A stretch of 64,000 bases of DNA from Mesodorylaimus sp. YZB2_4 (GCA_030248295.1 JASANH010000797.1:1-64000), one strand, 5' to 3'. Shown: positions 1-12,437, counted from the first letter of the stretch. The notes: a model not told the origin generated them from the letters alone. Translations and numbers: made by a program.

Positions 1-999
1 TTTTTTCGGATGAGCCTTGACAGAAGCGGAACCAATGGATTCACCTTCGTTGTCACTATCACTTTCCTGCGCCATATTTCGGATACGCTCAGTGGCGGCA
101 ACCGCCGCTCTGCGTTGTGGACGCAGCAAAGGTGGTTCACCAGGAGACTCCTGCTTCTTAGCTTGAACGCCCTCGTCTCGTACGGCAATGTCGTCCGAGT
201 CATCATGAACTTCTAAAGGATGCAAATGCAAGACAGCGCGCGTAAGCACATTTCCAGATGCGGTTTTGACCTTGGCCGCTCGAATCTCTGAAAGCTTGAA
301 TTGAAATGAGCTTGAAATCAACTGTACGATCTTCGCCAATGGCCAGGTTCCACGAGGCGTGTCCTGGCGGATATGCACAATGTCACCCGCCTTTGGTAGC
401 CGAGTGACAGCATTACGCCTGCCGTTCAGGTGCCGCTGATAGCGTTCTCGCAGGCTAAGCAAATACTCATCACGCCATCGTTTCCAAAATCCCTGCAAAT
501 GTTGTTTACCTCTTTTCCAACGACGTAGCAGCGGAGCTTTTGAACTTTCGTGTTCCACGTAGTCAAGATCGGCGGGGTTCTCGAACTGGATGCCAGGGAC
601 ACCCAGCTTTGGATTTCTCATCAGGAAATGAGCAGGCGTTAGTGCCCGACCGTCTTGAAAATCCGAACCAACGTGTACCAATGGCCTCGAATTCAACATA
701 GCCTCCACCTCAGTTAGGACTGTTTGTAACTGCATCTGCGAGAGGCGCAGGTGCTGAAGTGACTTGCGAAGTGATCGCTTGACCAGTTGAACCAATCAAT
801 CATACACTCCACCCATCCAGGGTGCCCGTTCTGGAATAAACGTCCATCGGATACCAAGATTGCTGACATAGGACAGTACATTGTCGTCCTTCGTGGCTGT
901 ATGCCACAAGTCTTCCACAGCTGACTTTGTCAGTTTGAATTGTGCAGCATTATCGGACAAAATATGGGAAGGTGTGCCACATCTGGAGATGAACCGGCA
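1..999 (-). pseudogene. pol: BEL/Pao pol 3' fragment: integrase core and C-terminal domain
   Basis: Reading the minus strand from 999 to 1 gives the second half of a BEL/Pao integrase core followed by the long C-terminal region typical of this family. Visible motifs are GTPSHILSDNAAQF, which carries the second catalytic Asp, then WTFIPERAPWMGGVY, EAMLNSRPL, LTPAHFL and the WRDEYLLSLRER stretch. The catalytic Glu expected after GGVY is read as Asp, and the next codon is TGA where the family normally has Arg; a CGA to TGA change would explain it. Beyond that stop the frame is open to the window edge, so no methionine-started ORF shows it. The 5' side is cut at about 1000, where the satellite begins. 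It is a dead, truncated copy. The match is to family motifs seen in the sequence; the exact clade is not determined. Confidence 0.85.
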
Positions 1000-3900
1000 C
1001 TTGACATAATTTTCTAATTCGCGAGTTTTATGGGTTTCGTCCACTATAACATAGCGAATAGTAGAAGTCTAGAAACTGAAATTCCGCCTCATCAGCGATC
1101 GTGCCTCGAATAAGTCAATGGGATCATAATTCAGAAACCCGACGTAAGCATGTGATAAGTATATTTTTGTTGAGTGCCAGTATAATGATGAAGCAGAAAA
1201 GGGAAGTTAATCGACAGTTACTGTCGCCCAATGATCGATCAAGCCCTAAAGAAATCGAAGACATCATGATTCAAGCTACTTGACATAATTTTCTAATTCG
1301 CAAGTTCAATGTGTTCTGTGCACTATGAAATAACAAATAACGGAAGTTTTGAAAATAATATTCCGCCCCATAAGCGATCAAGCCCCGAATAAGTCAATGG
1401 GATAATGATTCAAACTACTCGACGTAACCATGTAATTAGTATATTTTTGTTGAGTGCCAGTATGATAATGAGGCAGGAAAGAGAAGTTAATCGACAGTCA
1501 CTGTCGCCTTATAAGCGATCAAGCCCTAAGGAAATCAAAGGCATCATGATTTAAGCCACTTGACATAATTGTTTGATTCGCAAGTGTTATGGGTTTTGTG
1601 CAAGCGATCAAGCCCTAAGGAAATTAGAGGCATCATGATTTTAGCTCCTTGACATAATTTTCTAATTCGCAAGTTTCATTAAGTTCGTGTACTATAAAGA
1701 AGCGAAAAGTAGAAGTCTTGGAACTAATATTCCGCCCCATAAGCAATCAAGTCGGAATAAGTCAATGCGATCATGATTCAAACCACTCCACGTAACTAAG
1801 TGATGAGTATATTTTTGTTGAGTGCCAGTATAATAATAAAACAAAAAAGGGGAGTTAATTGACAGTTACTGTCGCCCTATAAGCGATTAAGCCCAAAGGA
1901 AATCAAAGGCATCATGATTTAAGCTACTTGACATAATTTTCTAATTCGCAAGTTTCATGTGTTCCGTGTACTATAAGATAGCGAATAATGGAAGTCTAGA
2001 AACTGAAATTCCGCTCTAGCAGCGATCAAGCCACGAATAAGTCAATGGGATCATGATTCAGACTACTCGATGTAACCATGTGATAAGTATATTTTTGTTG
2101 AGTGCCAGTATAATGATTAAGCAGAAAAGGGAAGGTAATCGACAGTTACTGTCGCCCCATGAGCGATCAAGCCCTAAGAAAATCAAAGGCATCATGATTT
2201 AAGCTACTTGACATAATTCTCTAATTCGCAAGTTTTATGTGTTCTGTGCACTATGGAATAACAAATAACGGAAGTCTTGAAACTAATATTTCGCCCCATA
2301 AGCGATCAAGCCCCGAATAAGTCAATGGAATCATGATTCAAACTACTCGACGTAACTATTTTATAAGTATATTTTTGTTGAGTGCCAGTATAGTAATAAA
2401 GCAAAAAAGGGAAGTTAAACGACAGTCACTGTCGCCCCATGAGCGATCAAGCCCTAAAGAAATCGAAGACATCATGATTCAAGCTACTTGACATAATTTT
2501 CTAATTCGCAAGTTTAATGTGTTCTGTGCACTACAAGACAGCAAATAGCAGGAGTCTTAAAATTAATATTCCGCCCCATGAGCGATCAAGCCCCGAATAA
2601 GTCAATGGGATCATGATTCAAGCCATTCGATGTAACCATCTAATAGGTATATTTTTGTTGAGTGCCAGTATGATAATAGAGCGGAAAAGGAAAGTTAATC
2701 GACAGTTATTGTTGCCTCATAAGCGATCAAGCCCTCAAGGAGTTAGAAGCATCACGATTTAAACTACTTGACATAATTTTCTAGTTCGTGAGTTTTATGG
2801 GTTTTGTGCACCATAAGATAGCGAATAGTAGAAGTCTACCAACTAATATTCCGCCCCATAAGCGGTCAAGCCCCGAATAAGTCAATAGGATCATGATTCA
2901 AACTACTTGACCTAACTATGTAATAAGTATATTTTTGGTGGGTGATAATATAAATAAAGAAACAAAGAAGGAAAGTTAATCGACAGTAACTATTGCCTCA
3001 TCAGCAATCAAGCACGGAAGGAGTCAATAGGATCATGATTTAAACTACTTGACGTTTCCTTAAGATAAGTATATTTTTCTTAAGTGTCAGTATAATTAGA
3101 AAACAAGAAAAGGAGAGTTAATCGACAGTAACTGTTGCCTCATGAGCAATCAAGCCCTGAAGGAGTCAATGGGATTATAATTCGAACTACTTGACGTAAC
3201 CATAAGATAAGTATATTTTTGTTGAGTGCTAGTATGATGATGGAGCAAAAAAGGAAAGGTAATCGACAGTTACTATCGCCCCATGAGCGATCAAGCCCTA
3301 AGGAAATCAGAGGCATCATGATTCAAGCTACGTGACCCAATTTTCTAATTCGCAAGTTTCATGGGTTTTGTGTACTATAAGATAGCAAATAATAGGAGTC
3401 AAGAAACTGAAATTTCGCTTCATCAGCGATCAAGCCACGAATAAGTCAATTAGATCATGATTCAGACTACTCGATGTAACCATGTGATAAGAATTTTTCG
3501 TTGAGTGCCAGTATAATGATAAAGCAGAAAAGGAAAGTTAATCGACAGTAACTGTTGCCTTATTAGCAATCAAGCCCTAAGGGAATTAGGAGCATCATGA
3601 TATAAGCTTCTTGACATAATTTTCTAGTTCGCTAGTTTTATGAGTTTTGTGCACCATGAGATAGCAAATGGTAAAAGTCTACCAACTAGTATTTTGCTCT
3701 ATAAGCGGTCAAGCCCTGAATAAGTCAATGGGATCATGATTCGAACTACTCGACGTAACTATGTGATAGGTATATTTTTCTTGAGTGCCAGTATGATAAT
3801 AAAGCAAGAAAGGGAAGTTAATGTACAGTTACTGTCGCCCTATGAGCGATCAAGCCCTTAGGAAATCAGAAGCATTATGATTCAAGCTACTCGACATAAT

Positions 3901-4194
3901 CGTTTAATTCGCAAGTTTTATGGGTTCTGTGCACTATAAGATGGCAAATAATGGGAGTCTAGAAACTAATATTCCGCCCCATGGGCGATCAAGCCCCGGA
4001 TTAGTCGATGGGATCATAATTTACACTACTCGACGTAACCATGTAATTAGTATATTTTTGTTGAGTGCCAGTATAGTAATAAAGCAGAAAAGAAAAGTTA
4101 ATCGACAGTGACTGTTGCCTCAGAAGCAATCAATCCCTAAGGGAATCAAAGGCATCATGATTCAAGCTACTTGACATAATTTTCTAATTTGCAA

Positions 4195-5720
4195 GTTTGA
4201 TTTGTTTTGTGCACTATAAGATAGCAAATAATAAAAGTCTAGCAACTGGAATTCCGCCTCATCAGCGATCAAGCCCCGAATAAGTCAATGGGATCATGAT
4301 TCAGACTACTCGACGTGACCATGTGATAAGAATTGTTTCGTTGAGTGCCAGTGTAATGATAAAGGGAACAGGGAAGTCAATCGACAGTTACTGTCGCCCC
4401 ATGAGCGATCAAGCCCAAAGGAAATCATAGGCATCATGATTTAAGCTACTTGACATAATTTTTTCAATTTGCAAGTTCTATGTGTTCTGTGCACTATAAA
4501 ATAGCCAATAGCAAAAGTCTTGAAACTAATATTCTGCCCCAAAGGCGATCAAGCCCCAAAAAAGTCAATGGGATCATAATTCAAACAACTCGACGTAACC
4601 ATGTAATTAGTTTTTTTTTGTTGAGTGCCAGTATACTAATAAAGCAGAAAAGGACAGTTTATCGACAGTAACTGTTGCCCCATGAGCGATCAAGCCCTAA
4701 GGAAATCAAAAGCATCATGATTCAAGCTACTTGACATTTATTTCTAATTCGCGAGTTTTATGGGTTCCGTCCACTATAAGATAGCAAATAGTGAAAGTCT
4801 AGGAACTGAAATTCCGCCCCATCAGCGATCAAGCCTCGAATTAGTCAATGGGATCATGATTCAAACTACTCGACATAACTATGTGATAACTATATTTTTG
4901 GTGGGTGCCATTATAATTATAAAGCAGAAAAGGAGAGGTAATCGACAGTTACTGTTGCCTCATGAGCGACCAAGCCCCGAATGAGTCAATGGGATCATGA
5001 TTCAGACTACTCGACGTAACCATGTGATAAGTATAATTTTGTTGAGTGCTATTATGATGATAAAGCAGAAGAGGAAAGTTAATCGAAGTCACTATCGCCC
5101 AATAAGCGATCAAGCCCTAAGGAAATCAGAGGCATCATGATTCAAGCTACTCGCCCCAATTTTCTAATTCGCAAGTTTCATGGATTTCGTGTACTATAAG
5201 ATAGCAAATAATAAAAGTCTAGCAACTGGAATTCCGCCCCATCAGCGATCAAGCCCCGAATAATTCAATGGGATCATGATTCAGACTACTCGACGTGACC
5301 ATGTGATAAGAATTGTTTCGTTAAGTGCCAGTGTAATGATAAAGGGAACAGGGAAGTCAATCGACAGTCACTGTCGCCCCATGAGCGATCAAGCCCTAAG
5401 GAAATCATAGGCATCATGATTCAAGCTTCTTGACATAATTTTTTTAAATTGCAAGTTCTATGTGTTCTGTGCACTATGAAATAGCCAATAGCAAAAGTCT
5501 TGAAACTAATATTCTGCCCCAAAGGCGATCAAGCCCCAAAAAAGTCAGTGGGATCATAATTCAAACAACTCGACGTAACCATGTAATTAGTATTTTTTTG
5601 TTGAGTGCCAGTATACTAATAAAGCAGAAAAGGACAGTATATCGACAGTAACTGTTGCCCCATGAGCGATCAAGCCCTAAGGAAATCAAGAGCATCATGT
5701 TTTAAGCTACTAGACATAAT
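4195..5720. repeat. 980-bp higher-order duplication within the satellite
   Basis: The stretch beginning near 4195 and running to about 4740 recurs almost unchanged 980 bp later, at about 5175-5720. Shared private variants include the box ggcgatcaagccccaaaaaa and the variant tgataagaattgtttcg. 980 bp is seven 140-bp halves, so the duplicated block holds an odd number of halves. Confidence 0.8.
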
Positions 5721-7036
5721 TTTCCAATTCGCAAGTTCCATGGGTTTTGTGCACTATAAGATAGAAAATAGTAGAAGTCTAGAAACTGAAATCACGCCAT
5801 AATCGCGTCAAAGCCCGAATGAGTCAATGGGATCATTATTCAAACTACTCGACGTAATCATGTGATAAGTATTTTTTGGTGAGTGCTAGTATAATTATAA
5901 AGCAGAAAAGGGGAGTTAATCGACAGTTACTGTTGCCTCATGAGCAATCAAGCCCTGAAGGAGTCAATGGGATCATAATTCAAACTACTTGACGTAACCA
6001 TAAGATAAGTATATTTTTCTTGAGTCCCAGTATAATAACAAAGCAGAAAAGGGAAGTTAATCGACAGTAACTGTTGCCTCCTAAGCAATCAATCCCTAAG
6101 GGAATCATAGGCATCGTGATTCAAGCTACTTGAGAAAATTTTCTAATTCGCAAGTTTCATTGGTTCCGTGTATACTATAAGATAGCAAATAATAGAAGTC
6201 TAGAAACTAATATTCCGCCCCATCAGCGATCAAGCCCCAGATAAGTCAATGGGATCATGATTTAGACTACTTGACATCACCATGTAATAAGAATATTTTT
6301 GTTGGGTGCCAGTATAATAATGAAGGAAAACAGGGAAGTAAATCGACAGTTTTTGTCGCCCTATGAGCGATCTAGCCCTAAGAAAATCAAAAACATCATG
6401 ATTTAAGCTACTTGACATAATTTTCTAATTCTTGAATTACATGAGTTTCGTGTACCATAAGATAGCAAATAATTGGAGTCTAGAAACTGAAATTCCGCCC
6501 CATCAGCGATCAAGCCCCGAATAAGTCAACGGGATCATGATTCAGACTACTCGACATCACCATGTGATAAGAATATTTTTGTTGGGTGCCAGTATAATAA
6601 TAAAGGAAAACAGGGAAGTAAATCGAAAGTTACTGTCGCCCCTTAAGCGATCTTGCCCTAAGAAAATCAAAGGCATCATGATTTAAGCTACTTGACATAA
6701 TTTTCTAATTTTAAAGTTTGATTGGTTTTGTGCACTATAAGATAGGAAATAATAGAAGTCTAGAAACTGAAATTCCGCCCTATCAGCCATCAAGCCCCGC
6801 ATTAGTCAATGGGATCATGATTCCGAATACTCGACGTAACCATGTGATAAGAATATTTTTGTTAAGTGCCAGTATAATAATAAAGGAAAACAGGGAAGTC
6901 AATCGACAGTTACTGTCGCCCCATGAGCGATCAAGCCCTAAGAAAATCAAAGGCATCATGATTCAATTTACTTGACATAATTTTTCAATTCGCAAGCTTT
7001 ATGGGTTTTACGTGTTTTATAAGATAGGAAATAATA

Positions 7037-7041
7037 GAAGT
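7037..7041. repeat. Target site duplication, left (gaagt)
   Basis: The five bases gaagt lie directly before the left LTR and recur at 12438-12442 directly after the right LTR. The flanking satellite continues without loss once the element and one gaagt copy are ignored. Confidence 0.9.
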
Positions 7042-7384
7042 TGTGCTATGATCGTCTGTTTCCGTTCGACTAAACCCAGAACAACCGCTCGAGGCCTCAA
7101 CTTCATTCAAAGTGGGCCTTTTTTTTCGCTTCTCTGTCTCTTTGGGCCCTTAGTCTGTACACGAGTGTAAGCCGCATTAAACTGGTCTGTACAAGTACAT
7201 CGTACCATTTCTAGGCTAGCTTCAGCTATGAATAAGCATGTACCCGCCTCCAAGGCGCCTACACATAGCTATCAGTGAAAACTGACCAAGCAAAAACCTG
7301 TGCCTCATCATGGCGCAAGTCTCACATAATTTCTTCACACTCATTACAGCTCGTATCTTGCTCTCTATCGTGCCATGCACGACA
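7042..7384 (-). repeat. BEL element LTR (3' LTR)
   Basis: 343 bp, TG...CA bounded on both strands, matching 12086-12437 along its length. The pol frame runs on into this LTR and stops at 7322. Confidence 0.9.
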
Positions 7385-9036
7385 CTCCCGCGCGAGCAAA
7401 TCGGCCGAGGCGGCTCGCGCCCTTTTGGCTGCCTGTCGAGTCGAACGACGCGGGCATTGGCTATCAAACGGTGGGTCCTCCGCTTCTTTTTGGTCGGAAG
7501 ACTTTGATACTCTCTTTTCCGTGTACTCCAAAAGACGCAAAAAATTTATTGGTCTTTGCAAAGTCTTGTTGCCCTTCAAGCGAATAACAGCTGACCGAAC
7601 AGCTCCATCCGATCCATGATTGAGGTTTTCAATAAGCTTAAGTCTCCACTGCCCGCGTGGTAAAGTGTCCTTACATAAAACTGGCAGTCCAATAAATGGG
7701 CTCTGCTTTACAGCACCTTCCCGTTCCTGACTCAATTGATATTCTCGAAGATTTAATAGATACTCATCTCTGAATCGATTGCAGAATTGATCGAGCAAGG
7801 CTTGCCCCTTTTTCCATTTCTCCACTAGAAAACTAGCGGTGTTCCTTTTAAGCCGAAATTCAAGATCGTCTAAATCAATGTCAACATGCGGAACTCCAGA
7901 TTGGCCCACAGGACCCAAAAAATGCCCTCGGAGTTAGAACAGGTGCGCTGTCCAAATTAGAGCCGACGAAACCCAATGGCCTCGCATTCAGAATAGCTTC
8001 TGACTCAATCACTATTGTTTCGAGCTGTCGAAAAGTCATGGACTGGTTATTGAGTGTCTTTCTCAATGCTCTTTTTGCGAGTCCAACATACCATTCATAA
8101 AATCCGCCCATCCATGGGGCTAGCTCGACGATGTACTTCTAAATGATACCTTCTTAGGCCACATAATTCAAGACAGTAGTATCCGAGACAACAGTAGCCC
8201 AAACTTTTTGCAAGACAGCATCAGTCAATATAAACTGTCTCGCATTATCCGAAATGATCGTATGAGGTTTGCCCCGTCGGGCTATAAAACGACGTAAGCT
8301 TTCTAAAAAGTCCCTAGCCGACATAGACGGCATGAGCTCCAAATGAATGGCTCGTGTAACGGCGCAAGTAAACAAAATAATCCACACTTTGACGGATAGC
8401 CGTTTTTCATCCGTGACGAAGAGTGGCCCCAGAAAGTCTATCCCACAGTATGTAAAGGCGGGCGACACGGCTAATCTCTCCTTTGGTAAGTCCAGAGCCT
8501 GAGGTAACTGGAATGGACTTCCTTCCCAATGGCGACAAATCGTGCAACGACGAAGTACTGATAAAATCAATTGTCGGGCTGCAGGAATCCAATAGCATTG
8601 CCGCAATTCACTCAAAATATGACGAGCACCCGCATGCATCAAACGCTTATGAATGTTAATAATCAGTAGCCAGCTGTAATGATGACTCTTGGGCAGAAGC
8701 AAGAGACAATTTACAGGCTCTGAAATATCCGCATGGGCTAGGCGACCTCGACTTCGAATCATCCAAATAAAGCCGCAGCTGCTTGGTTAGACCACTAGTG
8801 TGACCTTTCCCAAGCTGCTCAAGCTCAGTAGCGAAACATTCCCTCTGCGCTCTTCTTACCCAAAATAACCGAGCAATATTCAATTCCTCAGCAGTCACGG
8901 GTCCCTGTAACTCGTGTATTTTTCGAAATGCATTTTTAGCGCGAAAAATATGTGCAGTAATCTGCAATAATTCTTGCAAAGAGGGGCACCGTTGCAGTAA
9001 CTGCTCGAATGCATCACAACTGTCTTTCACGGCCAA
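7322..9036 (-). pseudogene. pol: BEL/Pao integrase region, frame-broken
   Basis: Pieces in several minus-strand frames together cover the end of BEL pol. From 9036 to 8656 lies the linker before the integrase zinc finger. From 8762 to 8154 come the zinc-finger His/Cys residues (HKRLMH and CTIC) and then the core, with GIDFLGP (first Asp) and IISDNARQF (second Asp). From 8111 the WMGGFYE-type motif here reads MGGFYEWY and keeps the catalytic Glu. From 7918 the C-terminal domain runs to a stop at 7322 inside the LTR. All three catalytic acidic residues are visible, but the frame changes at least twice (near 8130 and near 7900), so no functional protein could be made from this copy. Confidence 0.85.
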
Positions 9037-10200
9037 GGCAACAGTCGGAGCCCGTCTGGAATACGTAATTTGGTCGATACCGCGTCAGCCCTCGTAACTC
9101 CATGATAAGGCAAATAGTGCAGTTTAGGGCCAACGGGAGTTGCGGGAGTGACCCTTTCAATAATTCCTGCAGCAAGTTGTTGCTCAAAAATGTGGCAGTA
9201 TTGATTCCGAATTTCTGGCTGCGGATTTAAACGCTTTTGCAAGGATCGCAAACGGCCAAGGGCCAATTCTTTATTTTCTGGCAGAGTGAGAGCTGGCTCC
9301 TTCCAGGGAAATCGAACATGGTATCGACCGTCAGTAAAGGACATAGAGTCAATGACTTTTTGTAGGGCAATGTCGTCATCTTTGACCTGGTCCGAGTCAT
9401 GAATGCCAATAGACTCCAAGGCCCAAAACTGCTCCATCATGGAGTCCATTGGAGTAATGGAAGCGGACTGAGTAAGCAAAGTCACCGCAGGAGCCGGTTC
9501 CGGCGAATCAGGAGCGTCGACTCGGCCTGATAAAATCCACTTAAAAACGGAGCGTATCAAGTAAAGTCCGTCACAAAGTTTCATTCGGCGCTCTCCGACC
9601 ACCTCGTGGTAATAGTCGGAGCAGACTAGCATATCCAATTCGAGATCCTCCACATAGTCTTTCAAAGGCTCAGCCAAGTCCATGCCTTCAATAAACTTGA
9701 ATTCACTGATGTCGACCTCTTCTTTGCGAATGGGTTGCGAAATAATGTTTGAAATGTTCACAGTCATATCGATAGCTGATCTGGATTTGGTACAGACTCG
9801 CACAGCGGCGACGGGCAATTCGTGAGTCTTACTAGTGTCTGATCCGAATGTCCCCACACTCACGGTTTCTGTGCCAGAAGACTTCAATTGTAATTTGTCA
9901 GCTAAGCGCTTGGTGATAAAACTCCGCTGACTGGCTGAATCTGAAATAATCCTGCAAGAAACCGATTTGGTCTTCCGTGCCTGAGACTCGACCATGGCCA
10001 TTGCGGTGGGCATGATGGTCCTTCGGCTAGGGGCCAATAAAGTCACCACATGACGTGCTGCTGATTTTAGATCGTAACGAGACATCGATTTATAAGAGCT
10101 CTCTCCCGTTTGGGAGTCAGGCCGACGCCTGCCTTTACCAAATGACGCTTCTCCCTTATTCGGGTCCGACCTGCGTCGGTCTTGACTAAATCTGTCTTAT
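9027..10200 (-). pseudogene. pol: BEL/Pao gag-pol spacer, aspartic protease (A17 type) and first part of RT
   Basis: The frame is open from a stop near 10200 and includes a repetitive Arg/Asp/Ser-rich spacer before the first ATG at 10085. The protease signature reads SDSASQRSFI, so Asp-Ser-Ala takes the place of the usual Asp-Ser/Thr-Gly. The region then runs to the start of reverse transcriptase, with YLPYHGV and the TKLRIPDG box. It ends there: the following bases belong to the integrase linker. The RT palm with its catalytic aspartates, and RNase H, are absent. The deletion point lies at about 9030-9060. Confidence 0.8.
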
Positions 10201-10422
10201 CCAACGAGCACCTTTCCACTATCCTTGCTGTTACTACTACTGACCCATAATATACACGAACACACAGTTAAATAGGGGGCGGCGCTGATTCGCCTCTGGT
10301 CGCTATAAACTAGAAAATTCTCGCGCGGGCTACATGCGCGACAGTCCCGCCGCAAAAATTAATAGTATCACTCACTAAACAATTATGTGACCGTGTTTCT
10401 ATGACAAATAAATAAGTGTCAC
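10086..10422. other. Non-coding spacer between env fragment and pol
   Basis: This holds the stop of the env fragment and many in-frame stops. Its right half could be an LTR or leader remnant of the element that donated the env fragment. It also holds two imperfect copies of a ~45-bp segment (near 10103-10147 and 10149-10193) that belong to the gag-pol spacer frame. Confidence 0.4.
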
Positions 10423-11363
10423 TCAATCACTATCCTTCGCATTTCTCTGAATTTCGTGAACCAAGGCTGCGATTGTTGTTGGTCCTTCGGTCTGTGGTTT
10501 TGGGCCTGATGGTGGCGCCTGGATGAAGATGGGCGGCGCCACGTTAGGTTTCGGTTGTTGATCCCGTCGTAAAGTCCGTCTGATCACCTTGCGGATGACC
10601 CCAAAGAGGATCTGGCCTGTCACGATTACACAGCAAAATTGGACCCATATCCAATGTGCATGGGCAGTTAATTGATCCCAAAGTCCCCAGGGCGTGTATC
10701 GAGACGCTGTGTCCAATATAGCCTTGGCTGTGGGGTCTGACGGAACCTCGGCTGCTTTGCTGAGCTGATGCAGGACCCTGGCGTGGCTGTCTAAAGCGGA
10801 GAAGAGGTCATTTAAACTAACTTGACCTCGCAGTTCCCTTTGCGAATATAGCGTCAATGGCTTGTGCACGACTGTTTTGAAGTCCGCGTAGTGGTCTAAC
10901 CGAGCCAAATGAACTGGACGGCTGAGGAATTGGCTTGTTTGAAGTCGCATGGCGCCGTCGTGAGCTGTGTATAGGAAAATTTGTCCCTTGTCGTCTGAGA
11001 TGTACGTTTCTTGTACTCGATCGCAATCGGCCGGTGCGGAGTTCGTAAAGATGACCCTTGACTTTGGATCCATGACACCCGTTGTCCGCTGACTGTGTAA
11101 TTGACTGGTATCCCTTCTGTGCATCGTTCGGTCATGCTCAGAAACTTGTATCGTTCGATTGGAGTGCATGGCCACACTTCCAGAATTTGCCCGTGCAGTC
11201 TGGCCATTATGTTTGAGTCATTCAGGATCCTCCGGGCCACTAGTGTCGGTTCTGCATGTGCCAGCAAGATGTCCATTTGTTGCATTTCCTTGATCGTCCT
11301 ACAAACTGATTGAAAGGCTTGATTTAGAGAATCTCGAAAAAACCGTGATTGTGAACCGAACAC
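10423..11363 (-). pseudogene. env: Envelope-like protein, C-terminal half, located between gag and pol
   Basis: The product is homologous to the envelope-like protein of the plus-strand BEL element at 42370-43320. Shared segments include LLAHAEPTLVARR, a WPC motif, ASRYTPWGLWDQ and a membrane segment around HWIWVQFCC. There is one frame change near 11080-11100. The N-terminal (surface) half is missing. The C-terminus after the membrane segment is a basic then Pro-rich tail. The join to gag lies near 11340. Position is the odd feature: it separates gag from pol. Confidence 0.75.
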
Positions 11364-11986
11364 TCGAATTGCTCCCAGAACTCCTGGAAGCGGAGCCGAT
11401 CGCCATCGAATTTGCTGATTTCCAACTTTGGCAACTTAGGATGCGACCTCTGTCCTTCCGAAGCTCCGACTCCAGCTGCGGCTCCGACAATTTGTTGGTG
11501 CCTACTGACGGCCTGGCCATCGCCGACTGTGGCCACACCAACTCCAACTCGACTCACTCTTCCAAGCAAGCCAACCAATTCTCTGACCGAAGTCTTGAAT
11601 TGGTCCCGAATCCGCTCTGACTCGTTCACATCCGCCATCATCGCCCGCTCATTCAATTCATTCTGGATAGCCTAATCGAAGCTTTCCAATTCAATTCGAT
11701 ACTGGTCGAGCCTGAGGTGGTAAGCTTGCAAAGTCTCAAAGTCTAGCTCTTCGATTTTCTTCTTTTTCTCCACCCCAGTCTCTCGCAGCACCTCTTCGAC
11801 TCGTTTTCGGACATAGGTCCTTCTAGCGATAGCTCTCGGCAAATTCAGCTTCTGCCTCTTATCTGCTGGCTCCGCCAACGTGGATGAATCTTCCACTGGC
11901 ACAACAACCGAAGGCACTGTCCCTTTCTTTCTCGAAGCCACCACAATTCTCTGCTGATCCCTCTTCCGTCTCGAAGGCGAAGACAT
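11324..11986 (-). pseudogene. gag: BEL/Pao gag, N-terminal part
   Basis: The start at 11986 gives a basic N-terminus (SSPSRRKRDQQR) and a charged, coiled-coil-like stretch. An in-frame TAG at about 11672 most likely replaced GAG (Glu). The frame continues to the family motif PKLEISKFDGDRLRFQEFWE before stopping at 11324. The C-terminal capsid part and the zinc knuckles expected of a BEL gag are absent because the env fragment begins here. Confidence 0.8.
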
Positions 11987-12067
11987 GGTCTCACAAATTC
12001 AAAGTAAAATCAAAGGTTAAATATCTGATTCGAGCCAGAAAAATAACTTTAATGTTCAGGAACCAAA

Positions 12068-12085
12068 GAATCCTGGTCACGGCAC
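12068..12085 (-). promoter_or_regulatory. Primer-binding site, tRNA-His-like
   Basis: Directly inside the 5' LTR the plus strand reads gaatcctggtcacggcac. This resembles the 3' end of an animal tRNA-His, without the last CA of CCA. The minus strand would pair with that tRNA. The isoacceptor is inferred from general knowledge of tRNA-His 3' ends. Confidence 0.6.
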
Positions 12086-12437
12086 TGTGCAATGATCGTC
12101 TGTTTTCGTCCGACTAAACCCAGAACAACCGCTCGAGGCCTAAACTTTATTCAAAGGGGGCCTCTCTTTTTCGCCTCTCTGCCTCTTTGGGCCCTTAGTC
12201 TGTACACGAGTGTAAGCCGCATTAAACTGGTCTGTACAAGCACATCGTACCATTTCTAGGCTAGCTTCAGCTATGAATAAGCATGCGCCCGCCTCCAAGG
12301 CGCCTACCCATAGCTATTAATCACTGAAAACTGACCAAGCAAAAACCTGTGCCTCATCATGGCGCAAGTCTTACATAATTTCTTCACACTCATTACAGCT
12401 CTTCTTCATCCTGCTCTTCATCGTGCCGGGCACGACA
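12086..12437 (-). repeat. BEL element LTR (5' LTR)
   Basis: 352 bp, matching 7042-7384 with scattered substitutions and a few indels. On the minus strand it keeps an AATAAA near 12150 that is altered in the other LTR. Bounded by TG/CA and followed by gaagt. Confidence 0.9.

Larger units (their letters stand above)
1000..7041. repeat. Satellite array, ~280-bp dimers of two diverged ~140-bp halves
   Basis: About 21 units run in tandem. One half starts near cttgacataattttctaat and the other near ctcgacgtaaccatgtgata; both carry a shared gcgatcaagccc box about 100 bp later, and both end in a catgattcaa-type box. The two halves therefore descend from one ~140-bp monomer. The alternation breaks near 1590-1650 (a shortened unit) and near 2940-3250 (several halves of the second type in a row). 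Units differ from each other by several to about 15 percent. The period is not a multiple of three, so the short repeated ORFs inside units are not a gene. Confidence 0.95.
7042..12437 (-). mobile_element. BEL/Pao LTR retrotransposon, rearranged and internally deleted
   Basis: This 5.4-kb element has two LTRs, a primer-binding site, gag, an envelope fragment, protease and integrase, all reading on the minus strand. Its order is LTR, gag, env fragment, protease with the first part of RT, then integrase, then LTR. The RT/RNase H core of about 500 residues is missing at the 9027/9036 junction, and the gag zinc-finger region is missing. The LTRs have clearly diverged from each other, with scattered changes and indels, so the insertion is not recent. 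It sits inside the satellite with a perfect 5-bp duplication. BEL/Pao elements normally have env, if present, after pol, so the internal env is unusual and may come from recombination. Confidence 0.9.

Noticed and set aside
1101..6975. Repeated 60-85-codon ORFs with a common protein pattern
   Set aside because: They are the satellite unit read in one frame. The period is not a multiple of three, most units have stops, and there is no start or splice context.
1000..7041. CRISPR-like array
   Set aside because: Units are adjacent full repeats with no unique spacers, in animal DNA.
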